Assembly: GCF_001447195.1 (NCBI RefSeq)
Contig: NZ_LFRI01000415.1
Span: forward strand, 62,001-126,000
Length of the DNA stretch: 64,000 nucleotides
Source of the DNA: Aquabacterium parvum
GTDB lineage: Bacteria > Pseudomonadota > Gammaproteobacteria > Burkholderiales > Burkholderiaceae_C
Direction of reading: 5' to 3'
Below, one piece after another: positions 1-11,317 of this stretch. A model generated the notes under the pieces. The model did not search any database and was not told the origin of the DNA. It was given only the letters and a program-made list of their open reading frames with translations. The translations under genes and the position numbers were made by a program. The first letter of the stretch is position 1. Each line of letters begins with the position of its first letter.

Positions 1-139
1 TGACGCGCCCGTTGAGCCCCACGATCTCGCAGGGCTCGTGGTCAAGCTGCGCCCGGGCCGTGGGGTAGCTGGCCAAGGGCGGCGTCGGCCAGCGAAACCC
101 GACGGGTTCGGCGGCGATGGGGTCGAGGTCGTCGGACAT
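1..139 (-). CDS. Unidentified protein, N-terminal part only
   Basis: Only the first 46 codons are inside the window; the frame stays open to the left edge. It starts at an ATG (complement of 137-139) and begins MSDDLDPIAAEPVGFRW. The visible part has no signal peptide or membrane segment. The phrase CEIVGLNGRV near the window edge could be the opening strand of a small beta-barrel domain such as PilZ, but this is a guess. It is transcribed divergently from the DUF692-like gene, with 98 bases between the two starts. No function is assigned. Confidence 0.45.
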   Translation of the reverse strand, partial: MSDDLDPIAAEPVGFRWPTPPLASYPTARAQLDHEPCEIVGLNGRV

Positions 140-237
140 GGTGACCCATCCTAGGCAAGCGCGAAACAGGCAAAGGATGGAACAGAGCGGGGTTTGGGGG
201 CGTGCATTTCGGCACGGAAACCGGCAAGATCGAGGCC

Positions 238-1107
238 ATGAAAGCGTCCACCGCCCTGTTGGCACGCCAGCCCGTCGGGCTCAGTTTGCGTGCACCGCAC
301 CTGGCTGACCTGCTGGGTTTGTCGCCCGCCCTGGGCTTCGTCGAGGTGCGCGCGAGCGACATCGGGGCCTTCGAAGGTGTGCCGCAGGACCGCCTGAAGG
401 CGCTGGCTTCGCGTTGGCCCCTGGCGTTACAGGCCAGTGAAATCGGTTTGAGTGGGGAAGTCGGCCTGGTGGAGCGCCCGCTCGAGGAGCTCGACCGCCT
501 GGCTGGCGTGCACCCCAGGCGCCTTAGCCTGCCCCTGACGCCTGAGCGAGACCCTGGGGCCCTGGCGGCGGTGGTGGAGGTGATCCAGTCGCGCCTGGGT
601 CAGCCCGTGCTGCTGGAGCTGGGCCTGCACGCCGATGCCCTGGGCGACACCCTCAAGCTGGCGGACATCGCCCGCCAGACCCGCAGCCGCCTGACCCTGG
701 AGCCCGACCGCCTGCTGGCCCAGGCGCTGGGCCGCGTTCGGGCCAGCCAAGGTGCACCCACCTCGGAGAGGCTCCTGTGGCAAAGGGCCACCGCTTTGGT
801 GCTGGACACGGTCTGGTCCCTCTCGCCTTCGCAGGTCGGGCAGGTTCGCCTGGGTGGCTTCCGGGAAGGTGCTCAGCCTCAGCCGCCGTCGCACTCGCGT
901 GTGGCCGATCGCAGCCAGCGCGTCTCGCCCTCGGGCTGGGCGCTGCTGCGGCAGGCGCTGGAACACCTGGGCCCCGTGCCGACGGTCATGGCCTGGGACT
1001 CCGACCTGCCCGGTCTGGCCGTGATGCTCGACGAGGTCAGGCTGGCTTCGGAGTTGATGGCCGAGGTGGGCGCGGACGGAGAGGAGACGCTGGAGTTGGA
1101 CGACTGA
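238..1107 (+). CDS. DUF692/MNIO-fold protein with a degraded metal site
   Basis: A 289-residue protein whose layout follows the DUF692 (multinuclear non-heme iron oxidase, MNIO) TIM barrel. The N-terminus PVGLSLRAPHLADLL matches the family opening, VEVRASDI sits where members have a variant of LEVHxEN, QVRLGGF sits where they have HLAGH, and VMAWDSDLPGL with VMLDEVRLASEL matches the closing LIEWDxDxP segment. Most positions I expect to be metal ligands are changed: His to Arg in the second strand and again in the RLGGF strand, and Glu to Ala in the MAWD motif. True MNIOs modify cysteine-containing peptides with help from a partner protein; no precursor peptide or partner is visible here. I use the ATG at 238; a GTG at 202 in the same frame would add 12 residues. 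The 3' end is convergent with tolA, 9 bases away. The family call is from pattern memory and loss of catalysis is inference. Confidence 0.62.
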   Translation: MKASTALLARQPVGLSLRAPHLADLLGLSPALGFVEVRASDIGAFEGVPQDRLKALASRWPLALQASEIGLSGEVGLVERPLEELDRLAGVHPRRLSLPLTPERDPGALAAVVEVIQSRLGQPVLLELGLHADALGDTLKLADIARQTRSRLTLEPDRLLAQALGRVRASQGAPTSERLLWQRATALVLDTVWSLSPSQVGQVRLGGFREGAQPQPPSHSRVADRSQRVSPSGWALLRQALEHLGPVPTVMAWDSDLPGLAVMLDEVRLASELMAEVGADGEETLELDD

Positions 1108-1116
1108 GTTGATGCC

Positions 1117-2070
1117 TCAGAAGTCGTTCGGGCGGAACTCCAGCAACATGGGGGGCACCTTGCCGCGCTCGTCGAGCGGGAGCACCTCGGTGCGGTCGAT
1201 CGCTCGCAGCACCGCCGCGTCCCAAGCCACCACACCTGACGAAGACACCAGCTTGACCGACATGATTCGCCCGTCGGGCGCACAACGCACCTCGACCTTG
1301 GCCACCGGGTTGCCCGGGATCAGTTGCTCGGTGAAAACGATGTTGGGTTTGATGCGCGCTTTGATTCGCCCCGCGTAAGCCGCGCTCGGGCCTGCGCTGG
1401 TGGCCGAGGGCACGCCCGCACCACCGGTGCCGCCGAGCTCGTTCATCATCCTGGCGATGTTGGCCTGGCGCTGCGCCTCGCGGTCGGCGGCGGCCTTGGC
1501 TTCGCGGGCCAGGCGCTCTTTTTCGGCCTTGGCTTTTTCCGCCTGCTCGGCCTTGGCCGCCTTCTCCCTGGCCAGCTTCTCGGCCTTGTCGTCTTTGACG
1601 GGTTCGGGCTTTTTCACCGGCTTGGGCGGCGTCGTGTCGAAGGTCTCCTTGGGCTGCTTGCGCGGCTTGTCTTCCTTCTTGGGCGTGCGCTCGGTGACGA
1701 TGTCCGGCTTTTTGACCGGCTCGGGCTCGGCGCGCTCGACCACCTTGGGCGGAGGGGGCGGGGCCACAGGCTCGGGCTCGACCGCTTTGGGCGGGGGCGG
1801 CGGCGGGGCCACGCTTGGCGGCGCGCCACGGGGAATCTCGGACCACAACTCGGCTTCGACCGCAGGCTCGTCCTGGGTCAACTTCCAGCTCACGGAAAAG
1901 GCCAGGCCCAGCGCCAGCAGCGCGTGGGCAGCCACAGCCAGGCCCAAGCCCGGCCGCCAGCCATCGGCGTCGCGCGGGCGCCAGCCCCGGCCGCCCTTGA
2001 TGAACATGGGCGCCAGCTCGTCGCCGGGCAAGGTGCCGGCCGCCGTGTGCGAACCGAATCCAGATGCCAC
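1117..2070 (-). CDS. tolA: TolA, trans-envelope protein of the Tol-Pal system
   Basis: A 317-residue inner-membrane protein that spans the periplasm and links TolQR energy to outer-membrane Pal during cell constriction. The N-terminal cytoplasmic stretch (about 1-35) is followed by one membrane helix (about 36-56), proline-rich PPPPPP segments, and a long Lys/Glu/Ala coiled-coil rod. A TolA/TonB-type C-terminal domain follows, with the core KVEVRCAPDGRIMSVKLV. The start used is a GTG two codons after tolR ends; an internal ATG at 2007 (MFIKGGRG) would still keep the helix. It is the last gene of ybgC-tolQ-tolR-tolA. tolB and pal, which usually follow, are not here. Confidence 0.9.
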   Translation of the reverse strand: MASGFGSHTAAGTLPGDELAPMFIKGGRGWRPRDADGWRPGLGLAVAAHALLALGLAFSVSWKLTQDEPAVEAELWSEIPRGAPPSVAPPPPPPKAVEPEPVAPPPPPKVVERAEPEPVKKPDIVTERTPKKEDKPRKQPKETFDTTPPKPVKKPEPVKDDKAEKLAREKAAKAEQAEKAKAEKERLAREAKAAADREAQRQANIARMMNELGGTGGAGVPSATSAGPSAAYAGRIKARIKPNIVFTEQLIPGNPVAKVEVRCAPDGRIMSVKLVSSSGVVAWDAAVLRAIDRTEVLPLDERGKVPPMLLEFRPNDF

Positions 2071-2073
2071 CGG

Positions 2074-2517
2074 TCAACCCCCGTTGGTGCGCACAGACAG
2101 ACCCACGCGCTGCACGCCGGCACGCTGCAACAGGTCCATCACCTGCACGACCGAGTCGTAGCGGATGTCCTTGCGGGCGCTGATGATGACGGGCGCGGTC
2201 GAGGGGCCTCCATCGGCCTGATCCTGGATGTCTTTCACCTGCGCGGCCATGGCGTGAACCGACACGCTCGACCAATCGCCACGGTTGACGCGGATGCGCA
2301 CCTGCTCGTCGGTGTCCAGCACGACCTCGACCACCTTCTCAGGGGCCTGTTTGGCTTTGCCCATGGTGGGCAGGTCGACCACGCCGGAGGGCAGCAGCGG
2401 CGCGCTCACCATGAAGATGATCAACAGCACCAGCATCACGTCGATGAAGGGCACCATGTTGATCTCGTTGCGGGTGCGGCGCCTGCGCCCTCCCCCGCGT
2501 GCGTTGAGTTCGGCCAT
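2074..2517 (-). CDS. tolR: TolR, ExbD/TolR-family proton-channel subunit
   Basis: A 147-residue TolR. After a short basic cytoplasmic N-terminus comes one membrane helix with the family motif NMVPFIDVMLVLLIIFMV; its Asp is the proton-carrying residue in this family. The C-terminal periplasmic domain (about 45-147) ends in the repeated-strand fold shared with ExbD. It lies 12 bases downstream of tolQ and 3 bases upstream of tolA, so the three are surely one transcript. It works with TolQ to turn the proton gradient into motion of TolA. Confidence 0.93.
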   Translation of the reverse strand: MAELNARGGGRRRRTRNEINMVPFIDVMLVLLIIFMVSAPLLPSGVVDLPTMGKAKQAPEKVVEVVLDTDEQVRIRVNRGDWSSVSVHAMAAQVKDIQDQADGGPSTAPVIISARKDIRYDSVVQVMDLLQRAGVQRVGLSVRTNGG

Positions 2518-2529
2518 GCGTCAGCCTCC

Positions 2530-3267
2530 TCAGCGGATCTGTTGCGCGCCCAGGGCACCCGGCACGGTGGGCTGGCCAGCCGGTGCGGCGGCCAGCGGTG
2601 CGGCGTTGCGCGCCAGGATGTTGGAGAACTCTTCCATGAAGGACTCCATCTGGATGGCGATGCGGTCGATGTCGCGGGCGAAGCGGTTGTAGGCCAGCAC
2701 CGCCGGGATGGCGGCGAACAGGCCGATGGCCGTGGCGACCAGGGCCTCGGCGATGCCGGGGGCCACGGTCGCCAGCGTCACCTGCTGCATGTTCGACAGG
2801 CCGGTGAAGGCGTGCATGATCCCCCAGACGGTGCCGAACAAGCCGATGTACGGGGACACAGAGCCCACCGAGCCCAGGAAGTCGAGCCGGGACTCGATGA
2901 CGTCCATCTCGCGCTGGTAGCTGGCGCGCATGGCGCGGCGGGCGCCGTCGAGCAGCGTGGGCACGTCGGTGACGCGGCGCTCGCGCTGCTTCATGAACTC
3001 GCGCATGCCGGCGGCGAAGATGCGCTCTTGCGGCGAGGCCGGTCCGCCTTCGCGGCTGGCGTCCTGGAAGAGCTCCTGCAGGGTGCGACCAGCCCAGAAG
3101 GCCTGGTCGAAGTTGTCGTTGTCTTGGCGGATGCGCTTCAGACCAATCACCTTGCCAAAGATCACGCTCCAGCTGGCCAGCGAAACGCCCAGCAAGATGG
3201 CCATCACGAGCTGCACGACCACGCTGGCTTCGAGCACCAGGTGGAGGATGGACAGGTCTTGGTTCAT
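2530..3267 (-). CDS. tolQ: TolQ, proton-channel subunit of the Tol-Pal motor
   Basis: A 245-residue protein with three membrane helices: one near residues 15-37, and two around 135-160 and 175-200 containing SVSPYIGLFGTVWGIMHAF and VAPGIAEALVATAIGLFAAIPAV, the classic MotA/TolQ/ExbB motifs. It forms the multimeric stator around TolR. The ATG is followed by MNQDLSILHLVLEAS. It is placed between ybgC (15 bases upstream) and tolR. It differs from the second ExbB-like protein at 30122, which belongs to the TonB system. Confidence 0.94.
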   Translation of the reverse strand: MNQDLSILHLVLEASVVVQLVMAILLGVSLASWSVIFGKVIGLKRIRQDNDNFDQAFWAGRTLQELFQDASREGGPASPQERIFAAGMREFMKQRERRVTDVPTLLDGARRAMRASYQREMDVIESRLDFLGSVGSVSPYIGLFGTVWGIMHAFTGLSNMQQVTLATVAPGIAEALVATAIGLFAAIPAVLAYNRFARDIDRIAIQMESFMEEFSNILARNAAPLAAAPAGQPTVPGALGAQQIR

Positions 3268-3282
3268 GGGAACGGGTCTCCT

Positions 3283-3804
3283 TCAATCTTGCGGGGATGC
3301 CGCTGCGGGCCATGCCTCGGGCAGGCGGTCCAGGATGCGTTGGGGGATGCGGCCGGTTTTCAGGCGTGGCTCATCGCCAGGTTGTTCAGCGGGCACGGTC
3401 TGCACCCAGCCGATGCGGATGCGGCCTTCGTTGAGCAGGGTCTCGCCCCGCCAGACCTGCTGCTCGAAGGCCACCGAGGCGCGGCCGCGCTCGACCAGGG
3501 TCACGGTGACGGTGAGCACATCGTCCAGGCGGGCGGGCTGCAGGTACCGCAGCGAGGTTTCCGCCACGACGAACATGCCTTCGCCGTCTGCGCGAAGGCC
3601 TTCCTGGTCAAAGCCCAGCGAGCGCAGCCACTCGGTGCGGGCACGCTCCATGAACTTCAGGTAGTTGCCGTAGAACACGATGCCGCCGGCGTCGGTGTCT
3701 TCCCAATAGATGCGCACCGGGTGCCGGTGGTGGCACCTCACCCCGCGTGGCAGCACCAGGGCTTGCAGCGCGGTGGCGGTCGAAGTGGGCTCGGGGGCGT
3801 TCAT
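3283..3804 (-). CDS. ybgC: YbgC-type acyl-CoA thioesterase
   Basis: A 173-residue hot-dog-fold thioesterase. The catalytic region YWEDTDAGGIVFYGNYLKF contains the Asp and the nearby Tyr of the 4-hydroxybenzoyl-CoA thioesterase family. The frame continues upstream without a stop, but the ATG at 3804 (MNAPEPTS) gives the normal N-terminus. It is the first gene of the tol operon, as in most proteobacteria, and probably acts on acyl-CoA or acyl-ACP at the membrane. Its 25-residue N-terminal extension before HRHPVRIYW is slightly long. Confidence 0.9.
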   Translation of the reverse strand: MNAPEPTSTATALQALVLPRGVRCHHRHPVRIYWEDTDAGGIVFYGNYLKFMERARTEWLRSLGFDQEGLRADGEGMFVVAETSLRYLQPARLDDVLTVTVTLVERGRASVAFEQQVWRGETLLNEGRIRIGWVQTVPAEQPGDEPRLKTGRIPQRILDRLPEAWPAAASPQD

Positions 3805-3848
3805 GCCCCGGATTATCCCCGTAGATCGGACCGTCAACGGCCCTGAGG

Positions 3849-4334
3849 TCAGGCGAGGTCCGGCGGCACCACCGCGTGAAGCACCACCTGCTGCTGCCCA
3901 TCGCGTTCGCGCGAACGCAGCCACCACACCGCCCCCTTGTGCACCGACCAAGGCTGCTCGTGCCCCGTGAGCAAGCGCGCGGCCAGCAAGCCCAGCGTGG
4001 GCTGGTGACCGATGATCAGCACAGGCTCGCGGGCGTCGGACCAACGAGCGGCCACGAGCAACTCGTCCACGCTGGCCAAGGGGTTGAGGGTGTCGACGGT
4101 GCGAAAGCGCCGCCCCAGGGCCTCTGCTGTTTGCTGCGTTCGCCGTGCCGGGCTGACCAGGATCCGGGTGGTGTCGGGCAGGCGTTGGTTGAGCCACTCG
4201 GCCATGCGGGCGGCCTGGCGCTCACCCTTGGGCGTGAGCGGGCGGGCCAGGTCACGCGCCAGGTCGAGGGCGACCGTGCCGCCGTCGTCTTCCAGCATCA
4301 CCGCCTGGGCGTGGCGCCACAAGATCAGGTCCAT
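3849..4334 (-). CDS. sixA: SixA-type phosphohistidine phosphatase
   Basis: A 161-residue short histidine-phosphatase. The N-terminus MDLILWRHAQA carries the RHx motif whose His is phosphorylated in the reaction, SPARRTQQTA is the second conserved Arg region, and LIIGHQPTLGLLAARL supplies the second catalytic His. SixA proteins remove phosphate from His residues of phosphorelay or PTS proteins. A clear GGAGG site precedes the ATG by 7 bases. It is 28 bases downstream of ppk on the same strand, a linkage common in betaproteobacteria. Confidence 0.88.
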   Translation of the reverse strand: MDLILWRHAQAVMLEDDGGTVALDLARDLARPLTPKGERQAARMAEWLNQRLPDTTRILVSPARRTQQTAEALGRRFRTVDTLNPLASVDELLVAARWSDAREPVLIIGHQPTLGLLAARLLTGHEQPWSVHKGAVWWLRSRERDGQQQVVLHAVVPPDLA

Positions 4335-4362
4335 CTCGCTGCCTCCGCCTGAAGTTGAGGGG

Positions 4363-6438
4363 TCAGTCCTGCGCCTGGTAGCGTGCCATCAGGGCCCGCT
4401 GGGCGCTGTGGCCACCCGGGCGATGGATGCGCTCGTAGCGCCCGTCCGAGAGCTGCTTCCAGGCATCGATGCCATCGAACAGGTAGGGCACCAGGCACTC
4501 GTCGATCACGCGCTGACGCAGGGCTGGGTCGCGCACCGGCCAGGCCACCTCGATGCGCCGTGTCATGTTGCGGTTCATCCAGTCGGCGCTGGACAGGTAG
4601 AGGGACTCTTCGTAGTCGGCCTCGCCCCAGCGGAAGTACAGCACCCGCGTGTGCTCGAGCATGCGCCCCACCACCGAGCGCACACGGATGCGGTCGGTCA
4701 AACCGGGCAGGCCCGGCGGCAGGATGCAGGCGCCGCGGATGATCAGGTCGATGTCCACGCCGGCCTCACCCGCGCTGATCAGGGCCTGAACCAGGGGCTC
4801 GTCGGTCAGCGCATTGCACTTGACGACGATGCGGGCCTTCTGCCCCGCCCTGGCCGCATCTGCACAGCGCCCGATCAGCCTGACCATGTGGTCCTGCAGG
4901 CTGAAGGGTGAGAGCTGCAGCAGGCGCGTCGACTTCATCTGCGTCATGCTCGAGAGCTGCTGGAAGACGCGGTCGACGTCGGCCGTCAGGTCGGGCTGGC
5001 TGGTGAGCACGCCCACGTCGGTGTACAGACGCGAGGTGCGCGGGTTGTAGTTGCCGGTGGAGATGTGGGCGTAGCGGCGCAGGCGGTTGCCTTCGCGGCG
5101 GGTCACCAGCATCATCTTGGCGTGGGTTTTCAGGCCCACGATGCCGTAGACCACCTGGGCGCCCAGGGCTTCGAGGCGCTCGGCCCAGTTGATGTTGGCC
5201 TCTTCGTCAAAGCGGGCCTTGAGCTCCACCACGGCCAGCACTTCCTTGCCACGGCGCACGGCTTCGAGCAGCAACTCCATCAGCACCGACTCGCTGCCGG
5301 TGCGGTAGATGGTCTGCTTGATGGCCAGCACGTCGGGGTCTTCCACGGCCTCGCGCAGGAACTGCACCACGGCGTCGAAGCTCTGGAAAGGGTGGTGCAT
5401 CAAGCAGTCGTGCGAGCGCAGGTGCTCGAACAGGCCTTCGCGGGGCAGGTCAGCGGGCCAGCTGGGCTCGTAGGGCTCAAAGCGCAACTCGTCGGCATCG
5501 GCCTGGTCGATCAGTTGGGTCAGGCGCACCAGGTTGACGGGGCCGTTGACCTGGTAGAGCGCCTGCGGCGACAGGCCGAACTGCTCGAGCAGAAAATCGG
5601 CCAGGTCGGGTGGGCAGGAGCGCACCACCTCCAGGCGCACCGCCTGGCCGAACTGGCGCGTGCTCATCTTCGAGCGCAGCGCCTGGCGCAGGTCAGTCAC
5701 GTCGTCTTCGTCAACGTCGAGGTCCGAGTCACGCGTGAGGCGGAACTGCGAGAAAGCCTTGATCTCGCGCCCGGGGAACAGCTCGTCGAGGTGAGCGCGG
5801 ATGACGCTGGAAAGCAGCACGAAGCCCTGGTGCCCCGGCTCCATCAGCGAGGCGGGCAAGGCAATCACGCGCGGCAGCACGCGCGGGATGCGCACGATGG
5901 CGATGTCGTTGTCGCCGCCGAAGGCGTCGGTGCCTCCCAGGCGCACGATGAAGTTCAGCGTCTTGTTGGCGACCTGCGGGAAGGGGTGAGACGGGTCCAG
6001 CCCGATGGGCACCAGCAGCGGGCGCACCTGGCGGCGAAAGAAGTCGGCCACCCACTCGCGCTGGTCAGCCTGGCGGTCGGCGTGGTTGAGGATGTGGATG
6101 CCGGCTTGCTGCAGTGCTGGCGTGACCACCTCGTTGAAGATCTGGTATTGCTCTTCGACCAGGCGGTGGCACTCGCGAGCCACCTCGTGGATGTAGGCCG
6201 GCGTGATGCCGGTGCCTGGCGTGCGCGAGGCCTCCATCACGTCGGCGTAGCGCACTTCGAAGAACTCGTCGAGGTTGGACGAAACGATGCAGATGTAGCG
6301 AAGGCGCTCGATGAGCGGCACGTCTTCGCGCTGAGCCTGGGCCAGCACACGCCGGTTGAACTCCAGGATGGCCTGCTCACGGGGCAGGAGTTTGATGCGC
6401 GACGGGGAAGGAACCGGACGGAGGACGGTGTTTTTCAT
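4363..6438 (-). CDS. ppk: Polyphosphate kinase PPK1
   Basis: A 691-residue enzyme making inorganic polyphosphate from ATP. The N domain starts LLPREQAILEFNRRVLAQA and contains SSNLDEFFEVR. The catalytic His is in YAHISTGNYNPRTSRLYTD, and THAKMMLVTRREG is the accompanying phospholipase-D-like motif; a second such motif is near SADWMNRNMTRRIE. Length and domain order are normal. The ATG at 6438 (MKNTVLRP) is preferred; a GTG 18 bases upstream is possible. A PhoB-box-like direct repeat lies about 65-80 bases upstream. Confidence 0.95.
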   Translation of the reverse strand: MKNTVLRPVPSPSRIKLLPREQAILEFNRRVLAQAQREDVPLIERLRYICIVSSNLDEFFEVRYADVMEASRTPGTGITPAYIHEVARECHRLVEEQYQIFNEVVTPALQQAGIHILNHADRQADQREWVADFFRRQVRPLLVPIGLDPSHPFPQVANKTLNFIVRLGGTDAFGGDNDIAIVRIPRVLPRVIALPASLMEPGHQGFVLLSSVIRAHLDELFPGREIKAFSQFRLTRDSDLDVDEDDVTDLRQALRSKMSTRQFGQAVRLEVVRSCPPDLADFLLEQFGLSPQALYQVNGPVNLVRLTQLIDQADADELRFEPYEPSWPADLPREGLFEHLRSHDCLMHHPFQSFDAVVQFLREAVEDPDVLAIKQTIYRTGSESVLMELLLEAVRRGKEVLAVVELKARFDEEANINWAERLEALGAQVVYGIVGLKTHAKMMLVTRREGNRLRRYAHISTGNYNPRTSRLYTDVGVLTSQPDLTADVDRVFQQLSSMTQMKSTRLLQLSPFSLQDHMVRLIGRCADAARAGQKARIVVKCNALTDEPLVQALISAGEAGVDIDLIIRGACILPPGLPGLTDRIRVRSVVGRMLEHTRVLYFRWGEADYEESLYLSSADWMNRNMTRRIEVAWPVRDPALRQRVIDECLVPYLFDGIDAWKQLSDGRYERIHRPGGHSAQRALMARYQAQD

Positions 6439-6502
6439 GCACTGATGCACCGGCACACAAACGCCGGTGTCTTCAGTTTAGAGGAGCACACCTCGCATCT
6501 TG

Positions 6503-6520
6503 ATGACAATTGCGTGACGC
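6503..6520 (-). promoter_or_regulatory. Possible Pho box upstream of ppk
   Basis: Read on the minus strand this is GCGTCACGCAATTGTCAT: two GTCA(C/T) units 11 bases apart, as in the PhoB half-site pair CTGTCAT-N4-CTGTCAT. The second half matches 6 of 7 positions, the first only 4 of 7. Phosphate control of ppk is known in other proteobacteria, which makes the position sensible, but the match is modest. Confidence 0.3.
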
Positions 6521-6553
6521 GTTCGGCTCATGTTCGAACTTGCGACAGCCTCG

Positions 6554-9463
<2,910 letters not shown>

Positions 9464-9534
9464 GCCCCGGATTGTGCCGCCTGCGGCCGACACTTCGGCC
9501 CAGGTTCAAGGAGGATCAGACCGAGTCGGCCCGA

Positions 9535-10149
9535 TCAGAACTCGGCGCTGGCACCGATGCCGAACAGGTACATGCCTTCGTGACCGTTGATCACGAAGTC
9601 AGCCGACGACAGCAGCTTGATGTCGCGGTTCAAGCGGAAGGCGATGCCGGCACCAATGTAGGGCGCGTTGAGTCGGCGGTCAGCCTGCACCTCGACGTTG
9701 TTGCCGCTCAGCAGGCGCTTTTTCTGGTTGACGAAGGCCCAACCAACGCGGATCTGGTTGGTGAAGTCCTGGATGAGTTCGACTTCCCAGTTGATGCCGA
9801 GGGTGATCGCGCGGCTGCGAACGGTTTCCTTGGCGGTGCCGCCGGCGTTGATCGTGGCCTGGTTGTTGACACGCTCGGTTTCGCCGAACATGAGCAGGTT
9901 CACTTCAGCCGCCAGGCCAGGCGTCAGGCGCTTGCCGCCGAAAATCTTGCCGGCGAAGGTGTTGTTGCTGCAAGGCGCGGTGCACAAGCCGTTGGTGACC
10001 CCGATGCCGGCCGTTCCACCAGCGTATACGCCCAATTGAGGGGAGACAGGCTTGAGCTCCTGCGCCTGGGCAGAAGCACCCACCGTCATCAGCAACGCGG
10101 CGGCAGTGGAAACAAGGGCGAAGGGCAGGCGGGAGGCAGTCGCGTTCAT
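9535..10149 (-). CDS. Outer-membrane beta-barrel protein
   Basis: A 204-residue secreted protein. A signal peptide covers about residues 1-29, ending ASAQAQE. The rest is alternating strands, including SRAITLGINWEVEL, NQIRVGWAFV and APYIGAGIAFRLNRDIKL, and the chain ends GIGASAEF with a terminal Phe, the usual signal for outer-membrane barrel insertion. One Cys pair (LCTAPCSNN) sits in the first large loop. About 8 strands fit the length, so an OmpW/OmpX-like barrel is likely; no specific family is recognised. GAGGAA precedes the ATG by about 12 bases. It is divergent from thrB. Confidence 0.72.
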   Translation of the reverse strand: MNATASRLPFALVSTAAALLMTVGASAQAQELKPVSPQLGVYAGGTAGIGVTNGLCTAPCSNNTFAGKIFGGKRLTPGLAAEVNLLMFGETERVNNQATINAGGTAKETVRSRAITLGINWEVELIQDFTNQIRVGWAFVNQKKRLLSGNNVEVQADRRLNAPYIGAGIAFRLNRDIKLLSSADFVINGHEGMYLFGIGASAEF

Positions 10150-10351
10150 GATGACAGTCGTTTCCTCGGTATCGGTTTGAAGGGCTGAGCCGCCCCCGCG
10201 AACGTCGATGCGGCGGGGATGACAGAATCTGCGTGAGTCTGCCACACGGACTCCTACAATCGCGGGCTTGGGCCAGCTGGAACCCTGAGGGTTTACGCCA
10301 AAGCCCCCCGGCTCCAAGGCCCCGTTTCATCGTCGCCAAAACACCCTTCTC

Positions 10352-11317
10352 ATGGCCGTTTTCACCGAAGTCCCTCCCGACGAAGCCGCCGGTCTGCTCA
10401 AGCAGCTGAACCTGGGCACCCTGCAGTCGATGCAAGGCATCAACTCCGGCATCGAAAACACCAATTACTTCGTCAGCACCGAGCGCGGCGACTACGTGCT
10501 GACCCTGTTCGAGCGCCTGAGCTTCGAGCAACTGCCCTTCTACCTGAACCTGATGCGGCACCTGGCAGGACACGGCATCCCGGTGCCGGCGCCCCAGGCC
10601 GATGCGCAAGGCAACATCCTGCACACCGTGCAAGGCAAACCCGCTGCCGTGGTGACCCGCCTGAAGGGTCGCAACCAGCTGGCGCCCCAGGTGGCCGATT
10701 GCGCTCAGGTGGGCGCCATGCTGGCGCGCATGCACCTGGCCGGCCAGGACTTCGCCGAGCAACAGCCCAACCTGCGCGGCCTGACGTGGTGGGTGGAGAC
10801 CGTGCCGGTGGTCAAGCCGCACCTCACGCCCGCGCAATCCGCGCTGATCGAGTCCGAACTGCGCTTTCAGCAGGACTTGGCGGCCAGCACCGAGTACCAG
10901 GCCCTTCCGAGCGGCCCGGTTCACGCCGACCTGTTCCGCGACAACGTGATGTTCGACGGCCCCACCCTGTCGGGCTTTTTCGACTTCTATTTCGCGGGCT
11001 GCGACACCTTCGGCTTTGACATCGCGGTGTGCCTGAACGACTGGTGCATCGACCTGTCCACGGGAGCCCTCGACGAGGCCCGCGCGCAGGCCTTCGTGAA
11101 TGCCTACGACGCCGTGCGCCCGCTGACCGAGGTCGAGCAGCGCCTGCTGCCCTCGCTGCTGCGCTCGGCTGCCATGCGCTTTTGGTTGTCACGCCTGTGG
11201 GACTTCCACCTGCCGCGCGACGCCGCCATGCTTCAACCTCACGACCCCGCTCACTTCGAGCGCGTGCTGACGCTGCGCCGCAACCAGCCTTGGTCCTGGC
11301 AGCGAGCCGCCGCATGA
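10352..11317 (+). CDS. thrB: Homoserine kinase (APH-fold type)
   Basis: A 321-residue enzyme of the aminoglycoside-phosphotransferase fold that phosphorylates homoserine in threonine synthesis. Hallmarks are the glycine-containing opening MQGINSGIENTNYFV, the catalytic loop PVHADLFRDNVMFDG (Asp and Asn) and FFDFYFAGCDTFGFDIAV for metal binding. This type replaces the GHMP-fold ThrB in many alpha- and betaproteobacteria. The stop overlaps the start of the next gene by 4 bases (ATGA), so the two are translationally coupled. Confidence 0.93.
   Translation: MAVFTEVPPDEAAGLLKQLNLGTLQSMQGINSGIENTNYFVSTERGDYVLTLFERLSFEQLPFYLNLMRHLAGHGIPVPAPQADAQGNILHTVQGKPAAVVTRLKGRNQLAPQVADCAQVGAMLARMHLAGQDFAEQQPNLRGLTWWVETVPVVKPHLTPAQSALIESELRFQQDLAASTEYQALPSGPVHADLFRDNVMFDGPTLSGFFDFYFAGCDTFGFDIAVCLNDWCIDLSTGALDEARAQAFVNAYDAVRPLTEVEQRLLPSLLRSAAMRFWLSRLWDFHLPRDAAMLQPHDPAHFERVLTLRRNQPWSWQRAAA

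Noticed and set aside
1324..3846. An 840-codon open frame on the plus strand across tolA, tolR, tolQ and ybgC
   Set aside because: It runs antisense through four recognised genes and matches no family.
9485..9500. GGCCGA-CACT-TCGGCC hairpin between polA and the barrel-protein gene
   Set aside because: Perfect stem but no T-run, and it lies just upstream of polA; not enough to call a terminator.
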